This document shows, piece by piece, positions 34,519 to 43,645 of a stretch of DNA of 64,000 bases. The position numbers and the translations under genes were made by a program. The stretch lies in NCBI GenBank assembly GCA_025360645.1, contig JANYBT010000056.1, positions 32,264-96,263 on the forward strand. The letters are read 5' to 3'. Under the pieces are notes generated by a model. The model was not told the DNA's origin. It ran no database searches and saw nothing but the letters and a program-made list of their open reading frames with translations. The number at the start of each line of letters is the position of its first letter. Within the stretch, counting starts at the first letter, position 1. This stretch comes from Acidobacteriaceae bacterium (GTDB lineage Bacteria > Acidobacteriota > Terriglobia > Terriglobales > Acidobacteriaceae).

Positions 34519-35721
34519 TTACGCCTTCGCTTTTTCGGCTGCCTTTTTCCCTGCCTCAACCGGCATGGAAATCGGACGCTTCCCGCGATCGCTCCGCCAA
34601 TCCTGATAGGCCACCAGGATGGGAGCCGCAATCGCAATCGACGAATACGTTCCGATCAAAATTCCAATCACCAGGGCGAAGCTAAAACCATGCAGCACTT
34701 CTCCCCCAAACAAATACAACGCCAGAACAGTAAGGAAGGTCAAGCCCGCTGTCAAGATGGTCCGGCTCAGCGTCTGGTTGATGCTCTTGTTGACGATATC
34801 GGCCAGGCGCTCCCGCCGCAGCAACTTGATGTTCTCGCGGATGCGGTCAAACACCACAATCGTATCGTTGTTGGAGTAGCCGATCAGGGTGAGAATCGCC
34901 GCAATGACGGTCAGCGAAATCTCTTTGTTGATCAGTGAAAATGCGCCTACCGTGATCAGAGTGTCGTGGAAGACCGTTACCACCGCGGCCACGCCGTAGA
35001 TCAACTCAAAGCGGAACCACAAGTACACCAGCATCCCGGCCAGCGAGTACAAGACCGCCAGTTTGGCTTGGGTTTGCAGTTGCTTTCCCACCTGCGGCCC
35101 GACAATTTCTACGTTCCGGACGCCGAAGTCGGAGAGGTAAAAATCGTCCTGCAGCGCCGCCAGCGTAGAAGCGTCCACCGTCCCCCGAAGTTCCTCCAGC
35201 GAACTCAGCACGCCGCCCTTGGTCTTGTCGCGGTAGGCCACAATGGCCTGGCCCAGCGCCGTGTAACGCTGGTTCGCGTCGGTCCCAGCATGCAGCGGAT
35301 CTTTGTCCATCAGAAAATTCGTGACCACCAGAGAACTCGCGTTGTTCAGATCCACTTTGCCGGCGGGAGCATTGCTTTCCAGCGCATTGATGATCTGGGT
35401 CTTACCCTTGTCCAAGGCTTGTTCGCTGGTCTCGTTGATGTCGAGGGCGACCAGAACCTCGTTGTTCCCCGGCGCTCCGTAGCGCTGAATGCGGGCATTA
35501 TGCAGGCCCGCGCGATCCATCGCCGCCCGCACCCCGTTGTCGTCCGGCGAGTGCGCGAACTTCACATACACCAAGGTTCCGCCGCGGAAGTCCACGCCCA
35601 GCGGAACTCCATGCCAGAACAGCATGGAAAAAATTCCCGCTATGCTGAAGACCAGCGAAAAGGCCAGAAAATACCACTTCTTGCCGAGAAAATCGATGTT
35701 CGGATTCTTAAAAAATTCCAC
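34519..35721 (-). CDS. secF: Protein translocase subunit SecF
   Basis: Accessory membrane subunit that with SecD uses the proton gradient to complete export. The 400-residue protein has the first helix near residues 15-38 with FSIAGIFSMLF, the GVDFRGGTLVYV motif, a periplasmic domain enlarged by roughly 90 residues compared with E. coli SecF, and the membrane block with LIGYSNNDTIVVFDRIREN. The enlarged loop (about residues 95-190) has no motif I recognise. It lies 69 bases behind secD. Confidence 0.95.
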   Translation of the reverse strand: MEFFKNPNIDFLGKKWYFLAFSLVFSIAGIFSMLFWHGVPLGVDFRGGTLVYVKFAHSPDDNGVRAAMDRAGLHNARIQRYGAPGNNEVLVALDINETSEQALDKGKTQIINALESNAPAGKVDLNNASSLVVTNFLMDKDPLHAGTDANQRYTALGQAIVAYRDKTKGGVLSSLEELRGTVDASTLAALQDDFYLSDFGVRNVEIVGPQVGKQLQTQAKLAVLYSLAGMLVYLWFRFELIYGVAAVVTVFHDTLITVGAFSLINKEISLTVIAAILTLIGYSNNDTIVVFDRIRENIKLLRRERLADIVNKSINQTLSRTILTAGLTFLTVLALYLFGGEVLHGFSFALVIGILIGTYSSIAIAAPILVAYQDWRSDRGKRPISMPVEAGKKAAEKAKA

Positions 35722-35790
35722 GCTGCTTTAAAACCCCCAAACTTCCAAAACTGCGGATGCTTCCCGCCTCATCCCTCTGAACCGAGAGAC

Positions 35791-37404
35791 CTAAATGCTC
35801 AATGCTTCTCCGCGCTGTTTGCGCGACAGGAGCCAATCAAAAATCACTCGCGACACAAACACGGCCGTGAACAGGTTCGCCAGCAGACCGAACACCAGCG
35901 TCACCGCAAAGCCCTTCACCGGTCCGGTGCCGAACAGGAACAGGATAGCCGCCGACACAATCGTGGTGACGTGAGTATCCACGATGGTGACCCAGGCGTG
36001 GCTAAAGCCCTGGTCTACTGCCGAGGGCGGCGTCTTGCCGTTGCGCAATTCTTCCCGGATCCGCTCGAAAATCAGCACGTTCGAGTCCACGCCCATACCC
36101 ACCGTGAGGATCACTCCCGCAATCCCCGGCAACGTCAGCGTGGCCCCGAAATAACCCATGAATCCCAGCAGGATGACGAGGTTCAGAATCAACGCCAGGT
36201 CCGCATTGATGCCAGCCCCGCGGTAGTACACCAGCATGAAAATTAGCACCGCCATCATGCCAATCACCGCTGCCCGCACGCCCGCGCGAATCGATTCCGA
36301 GCCCAGCGAGGGCCCGACGGTTCGCTCTTCCAGGTAACGAATGCTGGCCGGCAGTGCGCCCGAGCGCAGCACCATCGACAAGTCTTTGGTTTGCTGATCG
36401 GTGAATCGCCCGGAAATCTCTCCCCGGTCGCTGATCTCCGACTTAATCACCGCAACTTCCACAACCTTGTTGTCGAGCACGACAGCCAGGTTGTCGCCGA
36501 CATGGGCACTGGTGAAGGCTGAGAAACGCCGCCCACCCTCCGCGGTCAGGTTGAAGTTGACCGAAGGCTGCCCGTTCTGGTCGCGGGAGGCGTCGGCCGC
36601 ACGCAAGTCGCGTCCCGTCACCGCCGAAGCCCGTGAAATCAAGTACCATCGTGGGCCCGCATCACCCGTCGATGCCACGCTGCGCTCCTGCAACAGCAAC
36701 GCATCGGGCGGCAACACGCCGCCATGGCTCTGCAGCGCTTCCTGCTCGCTGGAATACGGCCCGCCCAGCGATTGCCGGATCTGCAACATCGCGGTGGACT
36801 GCATGATTTCCTTCACCCGGCCCGGATCATCCACACCTGGCAACTGCACCAGAATCTGATACTGTCCCAGCCCGTGCTCTTGGATCACCGGCTCGGTCAC
36901 GCCCAACTGGTCAATCCGATTGCGGATGGTTTCAATGGCCTGCCCCACCGCCCGGTTCTTCAGGTCCGCCAGCACGGTCGGCTTCATCGCCACGGTCCAA
37001 GAATTCTCTGCTCCGGAAACCAGGTCGTATTCCGCCAAGCGATCTTGCACGATGGTCCGCAAGTCGCCGCTCTGCTCCGGCGGAACCCCCTTGATCTGAA
37101 TCTTCTCGGGATTGTTCACCGCATCGGGCTTGCCGATTTCCGTGTACGTGATCTTGCGGGTCCGCATGTCCTCTTTCAACCGCTCGATGGCGTTGTCGGA
37201 GTCCACGTTCACCGCATCGTTCACCATCACTTGCAGGATCAGGTGGGTGCCGCCACGAAGGTCCAGCCCCAGATGGATGCGCTCGCCGATGGAGGCCAGC
37301 AGACCTTTGCCCGACCAGTCCTTCGGAATGCCGACGATCCCGAACAGGAACACCACCAATATCCCGATTATCAGTACTAGTTTCCAACCCAGATTCTTAG
37401 TCAT
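35791..37404 (-). CDS. secD: Protein translocase subunit SecD
   Basis: The 537-residue RND-type protein has an N-terminal helix (VLIIGILVVFLFGIVGIP), the P1 motif GLDLRGGTHLILQV, a large periplasmic domain with RNRIDQLGVTEPVIQEHG and the C-terminal membrane block with GMGVDSNVLIFERIREELR. It forms a complex with SecF and YajC. I used ATG 37404 (MTKNLGWKL); an in-frame ATG ten codons upstream is possible. It lies 42 bases behind yajC. Confidence 0.96.
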   Translation of the reverse strand: MTKNLGWKLVLIIGILVVFLFGIVGIPKDWSGKGLLASIGERIHLGLDLRGGTHLILQVMVNDAVNVDSDNAIERLKEDMRTRKITYTEIGKPDAVNNPEKIQIKGVPPEQSGDLRTIVQDRLAEYDLVSGAENSWTVAMKPTVLADLKNRAVGQAIETIRNRIDQLGVTEPVIQEHGLGQYQILVQLPGVDDPGRVKEIMQSTAMLQIRQSLGGPYSSEQEALQSHGGVLPPDALLLQERSVASTGDAGPRWYLISRASAVTGRDLRAADASRDQNGQPSVNFNLTAEGGRRFSAFTSAHVGDNLAVVLDNKVVEVAVIKSEISDRGEISGRFTDQQTKDLSMVLRSGALPASIRYLEERTVGPSLGSESIRAGVRAAVIGMMAVLIFMLVYYRGAGINADLALILNLVILLGFMGYFGATLTLPGIAGVILTVGMGVDSNVLIFERIREELRNGKTPPSAVDQGFSHAWVTIVDTHVTTIVSAAILFLFGTGPVKGFAVTLVFGLLANLFTAVFVSRVIFDWLLSRKQRGEALSI

Positions 37405-37446
37405 GACGAATGAAGGCTCTCTCGTATTCAGCAACAGATATTTTTT

Positions 37447-37791
37447 TTACTGCTTCGCTGCTTCCTCAGGTGTGGTCACCGCCACCACCGAGGCCCGGCT
37501 CACTTCCAGGCGCAAATTGTCGGGCGGCACGCGGAGATGCACCGAGTCGTCCTTGAGCGCGACGATCGTGCCCCGCAACCCGCCGCTGGTGGTCACCTTG
37601 TCGCCGTTCTTCAATTCGGTCAGCATTTGCTGCCATTTCTTTTGCCGCCGTTGCTGCGGCAAAATCAGAAAAAAATAAAAAATGGCAAAAATGAAAACCA
37701 GTGGCGCCAATCCAACCCAACTACCCAAGCCCGGCATTTGCCACATTGCCGCCGCGCTCGAGGCCGTTCTCTCTGCAAAATGAAAAATCAT
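37447..37791 (-). CDS. yajC: Preprotein translocase subunit YajC
   Basis: Small single-span membrane protein of the SecDF complex. The 114-residue protein has one helix (about 28-45, LVFIFAIFYFFLILPQQRRQKKW) followed by the conserved cytoplasmic domain LKNGDKVTTSGGLRGTIVAL. Gene order tgt-yajC-secD-secF is the classic one. An A-rich stretch separates its stop from secD. Confidence 0.95.
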   Translation of the reverse strand: MIFHFAERTASSAAAMWQMPGLGSWVGLAPLVFIFAIFYFFLILPQQRRQKKWQQMLTELKNGDKVTTSGGLRGTIVALKDDSVHLRVPPDNLRLEVSRASVVAVTTPEEAAKQ

Positions 37792-37949
37792 AATATTCTG
37801 AAACCAATCCGCTTTCGCCTCTCCTAGTGCAGCCGAGGCCCAGCCAGCCCTTTAAATCCAGTCGCCGGATGAGACTGCGCCGCTAGCCAGGCGCCGTGAC
37901 CTCGAGCGTTTTCTCGATGATTTCTTCCTACTCGTAGGACGGAGACCCT

Positions 37950-39203
37950 TCAGTGTTGGGCTTGATTCGGGGTGGGTACAGCTCGGAAAGAACGCACCTT
38001 CTCCCCAAGTAGAATAGAATGCCGTACTGTTCGCATCGTGTCAAGGTAGAAGCTCAGATTGTGAACGGTATTTAACACTTGGGCCAGCACTTCTCCCGAC
38101 GCATACAGGTGCCGCAAATAGGACCGCGAGTACCGTCCGCACACCCGGCAGCCGCATTTTGGGTCGAGCGGACCCTCATCTTTGGCGTAGCGGGCCTGCT
38201 TGATGGATACCCTGCCCTCCGAGGTAAACAGCAGACCATGGCGCGCTGCCCGCGTCGGCAGCACGCAATCCATCATGTCCACCCCCATCTTGGCATACTG
38301 CGCGATTTCTTCCGGATAGCCGACTCCCATCAAGTAGCGGGGCTGGTCTGAGGGCAAGTGCTCCAAAGTCGAGGCCACCACGTCATAGGTCTTATCCCGG
38401 GACTCGCCGACGCTAAGCCCGCCCAGCGCGTAGCCGGGAAAGCCGATCTCGATAGTCCGCTCCGCCGATTCGCGGCGCAGCTCCAGGTCCATCCCGCCTT
38501 GCACGATGCCGAAGAGCGACTGGGTTTGCCGGAAGTTTCCGGTCTCCAGGTTCGGGTTTACAGCCGATTCCTTCTTACCTTCGCCATTCTCGCCGGAGTG
38601 ACGCGTTCGCTCTTCACTTGAAACTGGAAACTCGAAACTCGAAACTGGCTTCCAGGGCACCTCGTCTTTGTGCTCCTCAAAATATTTCTTCGACCGCTGC
38701 GCCCAGCGCAGCGTCAGTTCCATCGAGGAACGCATTCGCTCCCGCTCAGCCGGGTATTCCGTACATTCATCAAACGCCATGATGATGTCGGCGCCCAGCC
38801 CGATCTGGGATTCCATCGCACTCTCAGGACTGAAAAAATGGGCGGAGCCATCCAGGTGCGACCGGAACGTCACTCCCTCCTCCTTGACCTTGCGGAGTTC
38901 ATTGAGGCTGAAGACCTGAAAACCACCGGAGTCGGTCAGAATGGCGCGATTCCACGCCATGAACCCATGCAGCCCGCCCATCTGGCGTACAGTCTCGACT
39001 CCCGGCCTCAAATACAGGTGGTAGGTATTGCCCAGCAGAATATTGACGCCCAGCTCTTCCAGCAGGTCCTGGGGCACGCCCTTGACCGAACCTAGCGTCC
39101 CCACTGGCATGAAGACTGGGGTTTCGACGATGCCGTGAGGGGTCAGCAGCCGTCCGGCCCGGCCCGCGCCAGCGGTGGCGTCAACTTTGAATTCGAGGGA
39201 CAC
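37950..39203 (-). CDS. tgt: tRNA-guanine transglycosylase with a repeat-derived insertion
   Basis: Exchanges guanine for preQ1 at the wobble position of GU(N) anticodon tRNAs. Motifs: TDSGGFQVFSL with the catalytic Asp, LFGIVQGG, GLSVGE, and the zinc site CGCRVCGRYSRSYLRHL. The protein has 417 residues because about 45 residues (roughly 210-255, from VPWKPVSSFEF to NFRQTQ) are inserted just ahead of LFGIVQGG; the DNA there contains 7-base tandem repeats. The GTG start at 39203 is supported by family homology and by a TTACAAT box eight bases upstream. Further in-frame codons upstream lack homology. Confidence 0.94.
   Translation of the reverse strand: MSLEFKVDATAGAGRAGRLLTPHGIVETPVFMPVGTLGSVKGVPQDLLEELGVNILLGNTYHLYLRPGVETVRQMGGLHGFMAWNRAILTDSGGFQVFSLNELRKVKEEGVTFRSHLDGSAHFFSPESAMESQIGLGADIIMAFDECTEYPAERERMRSSMELTLRWAQRSKKYFEEHKDEVPWKPVSSFEFPVSSEERTRHSGENGEGKKESAVNPNLETGNFRQTQSLFGIVQGGMDLELRRESAERTIEIGFPGYALGGLSVGESRDKTYDVVASTLEHLPSDQPRYLMGVGYPEEIAQYAKMGVDMMDCVLPTRAARHGLLFTSEGRVSIKQARYAKDEGPLDPKCGCRVCGRYSRSYLRHLYASGEVLAQVLNTVHNLSFYLDTMRTVRHSILLGEKVRSFRAVPTPNQAQH
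38620..38647 (+). repeat. Four tandem 7-base repeats inside tgt
   Basis: GAAACTG, GAAACTC, GAAACTC, GAAACTG follow each other without a gap. On the coding strand they encode part of the extra segment PVSSFEFPVSS in tRNA-guanine transglycosylase. A related imperfect copy (GGAAGTTTCCGGTC) occurs nearby at 38531-38544. Confidence 0.85.
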
Positions 39204-39211
39204 TGCAGGTA

Positions 39212-39218
39212 ATTGTAA
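39212..39218 (-). promoter_or_regulatory. TTACAAT box eight bases before the tgt GTG start
   Basis: On the minus strand TTACAAT is followed by TACCTGCA and then GTG 39203, exactly the spacing found at aroC and ogt. It also supports GTG as the true start. It lies between the CPBP gene end and tgt. Confidence 0.55.
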
Positions 39219-39235
39219 ATGCTGGCCAAGAACCC

Positions 39236-39922
39236 TCACCGCAGCAGAGCCAATCCGTTGTTGATGAAATGGACCAGCATGGTGGGCCATAGACGATCAG
39301 ATCGCGCTCTCAGCCAGCCGAAGGTGATGCCCATGGGCAACGTATAGGCCGACTGCGCGATGGCTGCCGGGGTCAGGTGATAGCCGTGGTACTGGAAATG
39401 GGAAAGGCTGAAAAAGATCGCGGAAAAAACGATTGCAAACCAGTCTCCTCCAAGTTGCTTTGCCACTGCGAACATGGCTCCCCGAAAGAGAAATTCCTCA
39501 GCCATCAGTCCAAACCCGAGAAAGGCGGCGATTTCCACGACGCCATGAATTGGCGGCAAATACACGCGCACCCAAAAATCCGCCACGGCCGTGGCTGCGA
39601 GCCACGCGGCGGCAATTAAGGCCATCCAGCGGAAATCTTCCTTTTGAAGGGCTCCGCGACGCGTGGGCCAGCGTTTCCCCACGAGTAAATAGAACGCAAA
39701 CGCAACCAGGCAGGAAGTGATGCGCGCATCGGGAACCCATGCCACAGCGGGCAGTGAATTCATGGCCGCCCGGTATAAATACAGATCTGTGTATCGGATC
39801 AAACCCAGGGAGGCCACTGCCAATGCCGTCAGGGTCAATATCCCTAGCGGCCATGAGTGGACCGGGGCGCCAGCTTGAGCCCTGCTAGTCGCACTTTGGT
39901 TCGGTGGAGCGTTCAAATCCAT
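39236..39922 (-). CDS. CPBP-family intramembrane metalloprotease (CAAX protease-like)
   Basis: Polytopic 228-residue protein of the CAAX/Rce1-like family. The characteristic motifs are present: EEFLFRGAMFAV (motif EExxxR), FSLSHFQYH (FxxxH) and HFINNG (HxxxN). Around six to seven hydrophobic segments are visible. Bacterial members process or protect peptides in the membrane, but no specific substrate is apparent. It is upstream of tgt by 32 bases on the same strand. Confidence 0.9.
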   Translation of the reverse strand: MDLNAPPNQSATSRAQAGAPVHSWPLGILTLTALAVASLGLIRYTDLYLYRAAMNSLPAVAWVPDARITSCLVAFAFYLLVGKRWPTRRGALQKEDFRWMALIAAAWLAATAVADFWVRVYLPPIHGVVEIAAFLGFGLMAEEFLFRGAMFAVAKQLGGDWFAIVFSAIFFSLSHFQYHGYHLTPAAIAQSAYTLPMGITFGWLRARSDRLWPTMLVHFINNGLALLR

Positions 39923-40025
39923 TGTGTAAAAGCCTTGCTAGCAATCATTGACCAAATGGTAAATGGAACGTACCGCAAGGCACTTCACTGCGCGCAGCCG
40001 TGATTGGATCAACCTTCCCGATTCC

Positions 40026-41330
40026 CTACTTCCCGTATTCGTTCTTCACCACTTCGCCACCCTTCATCACAAACTTCACCCGCTCCAGCGTCGTGATGTC
40101 TTTCAGCGGGTCCCCATCCACCGCGATCATGTCGGCCCACTTCCCTTGCTCCAGGCTTCCCACCTTATCGCTCCATCCCAGCAGGTCCGCATCGTTGACC
40201 GTCCCGCTTTGAATGGCTTGCAGCGGCGTCATGCCCAACCGTACATACACCGCGAACTCGTGCGCGTTGAGGCCATGCGGGTACACCGCCGCGTCCGTTC
40301 CCATCCCAATCTTCACGCCCGCTTTCATCGCCTTCTGGACGTTGTTCTGCCCCGCCGCGCTCACCATATCCATCTTGCTGCGCACATAGCCGGGCAGGTT
40401 GGTCTTGGCAGCATTTTCGCGGTGCCAGTCCATCAGGTACAGCGTCGGCACCAGATACGTCCCATTCTTCTTGAGCATCGCGATGGCCGCATCGTCCATC
40501 AGATGCCCGTGCTCAATCGAATCCACGCCCGCCTCTGACGCCAGCCGCACCCCTTCCGCGCCGTGTGCATGGGCCGCCACCTTGCGCCCCAGGCGGTGGG
40601 CTTCGGCGACAATCGTCTTCATCTCCTCCAGCGTGTATTGCGAAGCGTTGGGATCGTCGCCCTTTGACATCACTCCGCCGGTCGCACAGATCTTGATCAG
40701 GTCGGCCCCGTACTTGATGACCTCGCGCACCTTGTGCTGCACCCCTTCAATTCCGTCCGCCACACCACCGCCCGTCGCGTGGTACTCGAAGGGCAACAGG
40801 TTATTGTCACAGTGGCCGCCGGTAATGCCCAACGCCGGCCCGCTCACCAGCATGCGCGGACCCGGCACGTCTCCGTCATTGATGGCATCCCGCAGCGCTA
40901 CGTCTGCATAGCCGCTCGCTCCCACATTGCGCACCGTAGTGAATCCCGCTTCCAGCGTGGTTCGCGCATTGTGCGCGCCCATCAAAGCCTCACGCGGCAC
41001 GGAGATCCCCAAACCCGAATAACCGAGCGACGTGGGGTTGAACGTCAGGTGCGTGTGCGCATCAATCAATCCAGGCAGCACGGTTGCGTTCGGCAAGTCG
41101 ATGGTCTGCGTGTTCGCGTCCGCCGGCACCGCCGACGCCGGCCCCACACTGACGATCTTGTCCCCCTCAATCACGATCGCCTGGCCAGACAACATTTGTC
41201 CGGTCTTTATATTCAGTAGTTGACCGGGGCGGACCACAATCCGCTTTGTCGGAACGCCCGCAGTCTGTGCCATCGCCAGAGTGGCGGCGCCCAGCAAAAC
41301 AACAACAGCCAGCAGCTTGTTTGTTTTCAT
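40026..41330 (-). CDS. Secreted amidohydrolase (imidazolonepropionase or prolidase-like)
   Basis: A signal peptide ([22 protein letters not shown]) precedes a metal-dependent amidohydrolase barrel. Metal ligands are visible as DAHTHLTF, the probable bridging Lys region [35 protein letters not shown] and the Asp in [12 protein letters not shown]. This set is typical of the exported dipeptidase/Xaa-Pro branch of the superfamily. Substrate unknown. ATG 41330 follows AAAGG. It lies 19 bases behind the CBS gene stop, so the Rid-CBS-amidohydrolase genes may form one operon. Confidence 0.85.
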   Translation of the reverse strand: MKTNKLLAVVVLLGAATLAMAQTAGVPTKRIVVRPGQLLNIKTGQMLSGQAIVIEGDKIVSVGPASAVPADANTQTIDLPNATVLPGLIDAHTHLTFNPTSLGYSGLGISVPREALMGAHNARTTLEAGFTTVRNVGASGYADVALRDAINDGDVPGPRMLVSGPALGITGGHCDNNLLPFEYHATGGGVADGIEGVQHKVREVIKYGADLIKICATGGVMSKGDDPNASQYTLEEMKTIVAEAHRLGRKVAAHAHGAEGVRLASEAGVDSIEHGHLMDDAAIAMLKKNGTYLVPTLYLMDWHRENAAKTNLPGYVRSKMDMVSAAGQNNVQKAMKAGVKIGMGTDAAVYPHGLNAHEFAVYVRLGMTPLQAIQSGTVNDADLLGWSDKVGSLEQGKWADMIAVDGDPLKDITTLERVKFVMKGGEVVKNEYGK

Positions 41331-41349
41331 AGGACCTTTCCCCACTTGA

Positions 41350-41790
41350 TCAATCTCCGCCGGGCCCATCATTGCTGGAGTATTGTTCCAGCGAATCCAG
41401 TTCTTGCGTTAGCGCGTCAATCCGCCACTGCAGCACGTTGCGGATCGACAACATTCCCAGCAAATGACCGTCCTCGTCTGCCACCGGAAGATGGCGGTAG
41501 TGCCGCTCCACCATGGTGGCCAGAGCTTCTCCGGGAGTGGTTTGCAACGTGGCCATTTCCACCGGCGTGGTCATCAACTCGCGCACTGGGATCGCGTCGG
41601 GGGCCCGCCCGCTCAGCGAGAGTCTTCGCAACACGTCCCGTTCCGTGAAAATGCCTGCCACCCGCTTTTCTGAATCGACCACAGCGACTGCGCCTACGTG
41701 CCGGTCAATCATGGTGCGGATCGCGTCCTCCGCGGTCGCCTCTGCTTTCACCGACGGAATCTCCTCATCGCACAAGTCCAGGATGGTCAT
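41350..41790 (-). CDS. Protein with two CBS domains
   Basis: The 146-residue protein is a single CBS pair: residues about 8-60 ([27 protein letters not shown]) and about 70-125 ([33 protein letters not shown]). Such stand-alone pairs bind adenine nucleotides and act as energy or redox sensors. The short helical tail has no other domain. ATG 41790 has GAGGAAAA upstream. It follows the Rid-family gene by 26 bases. Confidence 0.9.
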   Translation of the reverse strand: MTILDLCDEEIPSVKAEATAEDAIRTMIDRHVGAVAVVDSEKRVAGIFTERDVLRRLSLSGRAPDAIPVRELMTTPVEMATLQTTPGEALATMVERHYRHLPVADEDGHLLGMLSIRNVLQWRIDALTQELDSLEQYSSNDGPGGD

Positions 41791-41816
41791 AGAATTTTCC
41801 TCACTTCCGTTGCCGT

Positions 41817-42209
41817 TCAATCTGCCGTCACCACTGCGTCCGCCTCAATCTCCACCAGCATATCGGGCGACACCAGAGCGCAAATCTGCACCATCGCGGT
41901 CGCCGGACGAATGTCCTTGAAAAACTCCCCATGCGCCTTCCCCACCTTCTCCCAATCCGCGATGTTGGTGACGAACACCCGCGTTCGCACTACATCTTTC
42001 ATGCCGGCCCCAGCCTTCTGCAGCGCCGCATCAATGTTCTTCAGCGTCTGCACCGTCTGCGCATAAACATCGCCTAACCCGACGATCTTGCCGTCCGCAC
42101 CCGTCGCCGTCGTGCCCGCCACATATACATTCGACCCCACTCGAACCGCTCGCGAATATCCTACGATTGCTTCCCACGGCGCCCCGCTGGAAAAATTCTT
42201 CCGCTCCAT
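41817..42209 (-). CDS. Rid (YjgF/UK114) family protein lacking the RidA arginine
   Basis: The 130-residue protein has the RidA fold pattern ([64 protein letters not shown]). In RidA the catalytic Arg lies in PARSCVEV; the aligned segment here is PATAMVQI, so the Arg is Thr. Imine deaminase activity like that of RidA is therefore not expected, and the protein belongs to another Rid subgroup. ATG 42209 has GGAGGAA upstream. It heads the operon with the CBS protein. Confidence 0.85.
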   Translation of the reverse strand: MERKNFSSGAPWEAIVGYSRAVRVGSNVYVAGTTATGADGKIVGLGDVYAQTVQTLKNIDAALQKAGAGMKDVVRTRVFVTNIADWEKVGKAHGEFFKDIRPATAMVQICALVSPDMLVEIEADAVVTAD

Positions 42210-42454
42210 GCTTTCCTCCGGCTTGCGATCAGCACCGGCGTCCTCGCCAGTGCGAACTCTTAAGACGCCCAATTGTATCCGCACCCAACCTCTGCCGTAT
42301 TCCTCGGCTTGGCAGTCAACCTTCGCCTCTGCTGCCAGATTTTGCAGGCAACTCGCTTTTCTCTTGGCTCATCTCTCCGGCCGTAGTAGGCTGACGCAAA
42401 TTCACCGGGCCGCTGAAACCGACCTGGAATCGCGCGGAGCACGGAGCCGACGAC

Positions 42455-43006
42455 ATGCTTCCTGAATCACATTCGTTGCAGCAGTTGTTTCTCGATCTAG
42501 TCGAGCGCCACTATGCCGAAGACGTTGGCATTCGCGAGCCCCAGGTGGTCGATTACGTTGCCCACCTTCTCTATGATTTTTGCGACACCGAACAGCTATT
42601 TAAGATTCGCAGCGAGGCCGGACTGCCGCTCAACGACGTCGGCGAGATGCTGCTGGAATCAGACCCGGTCTTCGGCCCCGCCTCCTCCTTCGACCGCGAA
42701 CGCCAGGTCCGCAAGCACATCGGCGACTACACCTTGTTCTTCGCCGGCATGTTTCCGGAGAGCATTAATCGTTTCCGCCTGCGCCGCAACCGAGTCGAAA
42801 GCTTGTTGGATTGGGTGAAAGCCGGGAAGCACAGCTACTACGTCGTTTCCAAGTTCGAATACTTTGAGTACGCCAAAGTCGCTCCCCTGTTCGCGCACCT
42901 GGCAGCGAATTTTGAGCAGTGCGTGTACGGCCTCAACATGGTGAAGAACGACCTGCAGGAGATGCAACATCCCATTGCAGTCAAGACATGCGACTTGATC
43001 ATGTAA
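42455..43006 (+). CDS. Conserved-looking hypothetical cytosolic protein
   Basis: Not recognised. The 183-residue protein is rich in charged and aromatic residues, has no signal peptide or membrane helix, and looks all-alpha. Notable segments are LVERHYAEDVGIREPQVVDYVAHLL, RKHIGDYTLFFAGMFPE, and the Tyr-rich SYYVVSKFEYFEYAKVAPLFAHL. The codon usage matches the surroundings, and GGAGC lies before ATG 42455, so it is a real gene. It is divergent from the Rid gene and convergent with rsmD. Confidence 0.75.
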   Translation: MLPESHSLQQLFLDLVERHYAEDVGIREPQVVDYVAHLLYDFCDTEQLFKIRSEAGLPLNDVGEMLLESDPVFGPASSFDRERQVRKHIGDYTLFFAGMFPESINRFRLRRNRVESLLDWVKAGKHSYYVVSKFEYFEYAKVAPLFAHLAANFEQCVYGLNMVKNDLQEMQHPIAVKTCDLIM

Positions 43007-43011
43007 AGCGC

Positions 43012-43581
43012 TTAACCATCCAACCGATAGAAGCTGAGCGCCGCATCGCCCTGGGCCAGCTGGCGTGTCCGGACCAGACGGCCAAATCTTTCGCCCGGAT
43101 CGAACCTCTTCTCATGCTCTACCATCACCAGCGCGTCCGCGTCCAACAGGCGGGATTCCCCTAGCATCTGCAGGCTTCGCGCATACTCGTCTTGCATCGC
43201 ATAGGGCGGATCGAGAAACACGAAGCTGGCCGAAACCCCCAGCCCCTCCAACCGCGTCAGCACCTTGCCCACGTCCCCATGCAGCACTTCGAATCCTGCG
43301 GTCACCTGCAGTGATTGGAGATTCTTTCGGATCACTTCCACCGCCGCCTTTGCCTTTTCCACGAAGTACACTTTCCCCGCGCCGCGACTGAGCGCTTCAA
43401 TCCCCACCGCGCCGGTTCCCGCGTACAAGTCCAGCCAGGTCGTACCCTCGAGCGCCGCCCCATTCCCCGCAGTCAAAACGTTGAACAGGGTTTCGCGCAG
43501 GCGGTCGGAGGTCGGCCGGATCTCCATCCCCGTCAACGAACGTAATACGCGACTTCGATATTGCCCCGCAATCACCCGCAT
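43012..43581 (-). CDS. rsmD: 16S rRNA (guanine-966-N2)-methyltransferase RsmD
   Basis: SAM-dependent methyltransferase. The 189-residue protein has the typical start MRVIAGQYRSRVLRSLTG, RPTSDRLRETLFNVL, the SAM loop LDLYAGTGAVGIEALSRGA and the catalytic DPPY in FVFLDPPYAMQDEYA. ATG 43581 with CAGGGAG upstream is chosen over a longer frame. It is divergent from the M50 protease gene with 64 bases between the starts; TATAGAAT-like boxes overlap there. Confidence 0.95.
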   Translation of the reverse strand: MRVIAGQYRSRVLRSLTGMEIRPTSDRLRETLFNVLTAGNGAALEGTTWLDLYAGTGAVGIEALSRGAGKVYFVEKAKAAVEVIRKNLQSLQVTAGFEVLHGDVGKVLTRLEGLGVSASFVFLDPPYAMQDEYARSLQMLGESRLLDADALVMVEHEKRFDPGERFGRLVRTRQLAQGDAALSFYRLDG

Positions 43582-43645
43582 CGCCCGCTCCCTGAAACTC
43601 CGCGCCCTGGTGCAGCGTCTAACTATAGAATGGTATTGAGTTCCT

